Source: a bacterium (lineage in GTDB: Bacteria > Bdellovibrionota_B > Oligoflexia > Silvanigrellales > Silvanigrellaceae). From it: a stretch of 64,000 nucleotides of DNA. Positions 62,096 through 64,000 of the stretch are shown here, in pieces. The stretch lies in the NCBI GenBank assembly GCA_009918675.1, contig RGDM01000008.1:27469-91468 (forward strand), given 5' to 3'. Numbering within the stretch: the first letter of the stretch is position 1; the number at the start of each line of letters is the position of its first letter. The notes below the pieces were generated by a model, which saw only the letters and a program-made list of their open reading frames with translations, searched no databases and was not told the origin of the DNA. A program made the position numbers and the translations under genes.

Positions 62096-63484
62096 ATGCT
62101 TTTTTTTCGACCGTTAAATCCCAGTTCTAAGATTTGCTTGGCTTTCACTTCGGTCGCAGTTTTTTCTGCAACTGGAATTTCTGAGCAGCTTTTTTCATCT
62201 AAAGTTCTGGCTTCCGAAAATGAAAAGTTTCGTGCAGGCGAATTTATTATCAAAGTTTCTTCGTCTTCAGCACTCGAGAAATTCGCGCGCGAGCATGATT
62301 TGCTTTTTATTCCTGAGCCGTTTCTCCACACGGGTTCTGGAGATTGGTACAAATTAATAGACCCAGAGTCGCGGAAGACTTTTTCTGAATTGAAAGTTGC
62401 TGCGGCAGTTCATGATGACATTGTTGCCCTTGAGCCGAATCACCTGTGGCATGCAATTGAGGCGAGTCGGAGTGAGAATCCAAACTCTGACAACGTTGGA
62501 CCCGAGCCAGAGCCCGCGCCACGCTTGCCAAAATCCCCGCGAAAAGATCCGCGACTCGATGAGGCTTGGGGAATAGCCCAGGTGGCGGCCCCTGAGGCTT
62601 GGAAGAAAACCATTGGGAGCAATCAGGTCGTTGTTGCGGATATTGATACAGGGATCGACTACAACCACGAAGATCTTGTGAACAACATTTGGCACAATCC
62701 TCGCGAAATTCCCAACGATGGAATCGACAACGACGGTAATGGCTTTATCGACGATGTCGTTGGCTGGGATTTTGCTAAAAAAGACAATCGGCCGTGGGAT
62801 GACAATGGTCACGGCACACATACGTCAGGAAGCATTGGTGCCACAGGAGGCAACGGCAAAGGTGTCTCAGGTGTTGCGCAGCGCGTGAGTCTTATGCCAG
62901 TCAAATTTCTCGACCGCACTGGCAGTGGCAGCACCGATGAAGCCATTCTTTCAATCAATTATGCGGTGGCTTCGGGCGCTCAAATTTTATCGAACAGCTG
63001 GGGTGGTGACGAAGAATCAAAGGCTCTCGAAGATGCAATTATTGAGGCAGGAAAAAAAGATGTACTTTTTGTTGCTGCTGCGGGAAATGATGGCACAAAT
63101 AACGATGAAATTCCGATGTACCCTGCAAGCTATAAACTCAGCAATGTGATTGCTGTGGCCGCATCCGACAGGCAAGATCAACTTGCTGATTTTAGCAACT
63201 TCGGAGTTCAAAGCGTTCATTTGGCGGCGCCCGGCGACGGCATTTTAAGTACACTGAGCCAGAATCGTTATGGCATCCTAAGTGGTACATCAATGGCGTG
63301 TCCACATGTGGCAGGTGCTGCTGCCCTGCTCAAATCCTTTAAGCCCACTCTGAAGGCAGTCGAAATCAAAGATCTGCTTGTGCGTTCTGTTGATATCATT
63401 CCTTCATACAATGGAAAAATAATCAGCGGCGGGCGCTTGAATGTGGCGCGTGCGCTCGCTATAGCCTCTGGGAACTCTCAATGA
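62096..63484 (+). CDS. subtilisin-like (S8) secreted serine protease, copy 2
   Basis: Paralogue of the preceding gene with the same order: signal peptide, propeptide (G-E-F-I-I-K-V...A-L-E-P-N-H), Pro-rich linker, then catalytic Asp184, His239 and Ser399 (G-T-S-M-A-C-P-H). The calcium-loop-like D-G-I-D-N-D-G-N-G-F-I-D-D is kept. The 462 residues are close to copy 1. ATG 62096 follows AAAGGAGG (62084-62091 region) by 5 bp. The two genes are 97 bp apart. The N-terminal halves have diverged much more than the catalytic domains, so they are not a recent duplication. Confidence 0.92.
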   Translation: MLFFRPLNPSSKICLAFTSVAVFSATGISEQLFSSKVLASENEKFRAGEFIIKVSSSSALEKFAREHDLLFIPEPFLHTGSGDWYKLIDPESRKTFSELKVAAAVHDDIVALEPNHLWHAIEASRSENPNSDNVGPEPEPAPRLPKSPRKDPRLDEAWGIAQVAAPEAWKKTIGSNQVVVADIDTGIDYNHEDLVNNIWHNPREIPNDGIDNDGNGFIDDVVGWDFAKKDNRPWDDNGHGTHTSGSIGATGGNGKGVSGVAQRVSLMPVKFLDRTGSGSTDEAILSINYAVASGAQILSNSWGGDEESKALEDAIIEAGKKDVLFVAAAGNDGTNNDEIPMYPASYKLSNVIAVAASDRQDQLADFSNFGVQSVHLAAPGDGILSTLSQNRYGILSGTSMACPHVAGAAALLKSFKPTLKAVEIKDLLVRSVDIIPSYNGKIISGGRLNVARALAIASGNSQ

Positions 63485-63500
63485 AAGGTTTTCAATTCGC

Positions 63501-64000
63501 ATGCTTGAATCGGAGCTTCAAGGACGCATTCGCTGGTCCAGCGTAAGAGCTTTTTTTCAAGCCGCACTCAAACAAAAAGCTCCGCTTTTGGCGGGGCTTT
63601 TTGCTTTAGTCTTGGCGTCTGCCGGATGGTCAGCGGTCAGTTTATTTTGTGGTCAGCTGGCCGACAGACTCATTGATCTCGGACGCAGCGGCCATGTCGT
63701 TCATGATGACAAACGTCTTGCATCGCTTTTCCTGATAGTCATTGCTCTGCTTTATTTAATGTATTTAGGGAACCGCTACGGGCGTTTGTTTCTGAATCAA
63801 ACCCTCATTCGCGCGCTGACCGAACTTCATGCGCGAGCTTTACGCGCAGTGCTTGCATCTCCAATCGCGTTTTTCAATTCAACACCGAGCGGTCGAATTG
63901 TCTCTCGCTTCTCGAATGATTTTCACAACGCTTCCCAATCACTCGATCGCACGATGGCAACTTTTGTCTATGCATGTTTCACGATGGTGTTTTGTGCCAT
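63501..64000 (+). CDS. ABC transporter transmembrane domain, cut by window edge
   Basis: An open frame from ATG 63501 to the right edge, 166 residues visible. Hydrophobic helices are seen at about 29-50 and 76-90. The segment F-F-N-S-T-P-S-G-R-I-V-S-R-F-S-N-D is the intracellular-loop motif of type I ABC exporters, close to the form seen in ABCC/MRP-like members. The nucleotide-binding domain lies outside the window. The start is uncertain because the AAAGG before it is 12 bp away. It begins 17 bp after the protease stop, so it may be co-transcribed. Substrate unknown. Confidence 0.78.
   Translation, partial: MLESELQGRIRWSSVRAFFQAALKQKAPLLAGLFALVLASAGWSAVSLFCGQLADRLIDLGRSGHVVHDDKRLASLFLIVIALLYLMYLGNRYGRLFLNQTLIRALTELHARALRAVLASPIAFFNSTPSGRIVSRFSNDFHNASQSLDRTMATFVYACFTMVFCA
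63574..63602 (+). promoter_or_regulatory. terminator-like hairpin inside the 5' part of the ABC gene
   Basis: A 12-bp stem with one G-T pair (63574-63585 against 63591-63602), loop TTTTG, with A-rich left and T-rich right ends. It is about 90 bp after the protease stop but inside the ABC coding frame, so it may act as a terminator or attenuator between the two. Confidence 0.4.

Noticed and set aside
1..64000. CRISPR arrays, insertion sequences or prophage
   Set aside because: No regularly spaced repeats, transposase, integrase or phage structural genes were recognised anywhere in the window.

Overview
The window is a dense, gene-rich stretch (by eye about 50% G+C) from a Gram-negative, motile bacterium. 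The outer-membrane barrels, lipoproteins with lipoboxes, LolA-like protein, flagellar hook genes (fliK, flgD, flgE), PilT-type ATPase, long class A PBP, and several secreted proteases and catabolic enzymes would fit a Bdellovibrionota/Oligoflexia-like or related 'delta' lineage. That placement is inference; no rRNA or other marker gene is present. TTG and GTG starts and 4-base ATGA overlaps are frequent. I see no transposase, integrase, phage gene or CRISPR array.

Layout. 1-12.3 kb is mostly housekeeping: an edge-truncated DMT-like membrane protein, ribA, a CapA-like phosphatase, P5C dehydrogenase, a CCA/poly(A) nucleotidyltransferase, an Agl23-like glycosyltransferase, an alpha/beta hydrolase, der and an rRNA m5C methyltransferase. 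12.4-18.7 kb is the most unusual part: a translationally coupled set of a diacylglycerol-kinase-like lipid kinase, a 704-residue protein whose C-terminal half resembles cyanobacterial acyl-ACP reductase, and a BtaA-like (DUF3419) aminocarboxypropyl transferase, followed by a LolA-like protein and an outer-membrane barrel. I read this as a candidate undescribed lipid synthesis and outer-membrane placement system. A matrixin protease, fabG and tRNA-Leu(UAA) follow.

20.6-35 kb holds a DUF692 (MNIO)-like protein that has lost its expected metal ligands, with a DUF2063-like partner; a convergent operon of a PP2C phosphatase, a cysteine-rich CxxCH protein and a membrane-anchored unknown; and an operon starting with an inositol-monophosphatase/TldD fusion, then TldE, exonuclease III and a very long PBP1A. 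35-45 kb has an exported FAD oxidoreductase, an outer-membrane protein with an LEA-like N-terminal segment and a textbook terminator, an SDR, an HNH protein, an HD-GYP phosphodiesterase, a PilT-like ATPase, a rhomboid protease and an esterase broken by a frameshift. 45-53.6 kb carries an SH3b/CHAP-like lipoprotein, a TrmH-family methyltransferase, histidine catabolism (hutU, hutI) and deoxynucleoside catabolism (pyrimidine/thymidine phosphorylase, deoC). 53.6-64 kb has small unknown proteins, an A+T-richer fatty acid desaturase downstream of flgE, the fliK-flgD-flgE block, two tandem subtilisin-like proteases and the start of an ABC transporter running off the right edge.

Boundaries rest on reading frames, Shine-Dalgarno spacing and overlaps. 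Family calls rest on motifs recognised by eye; no database search was possible.
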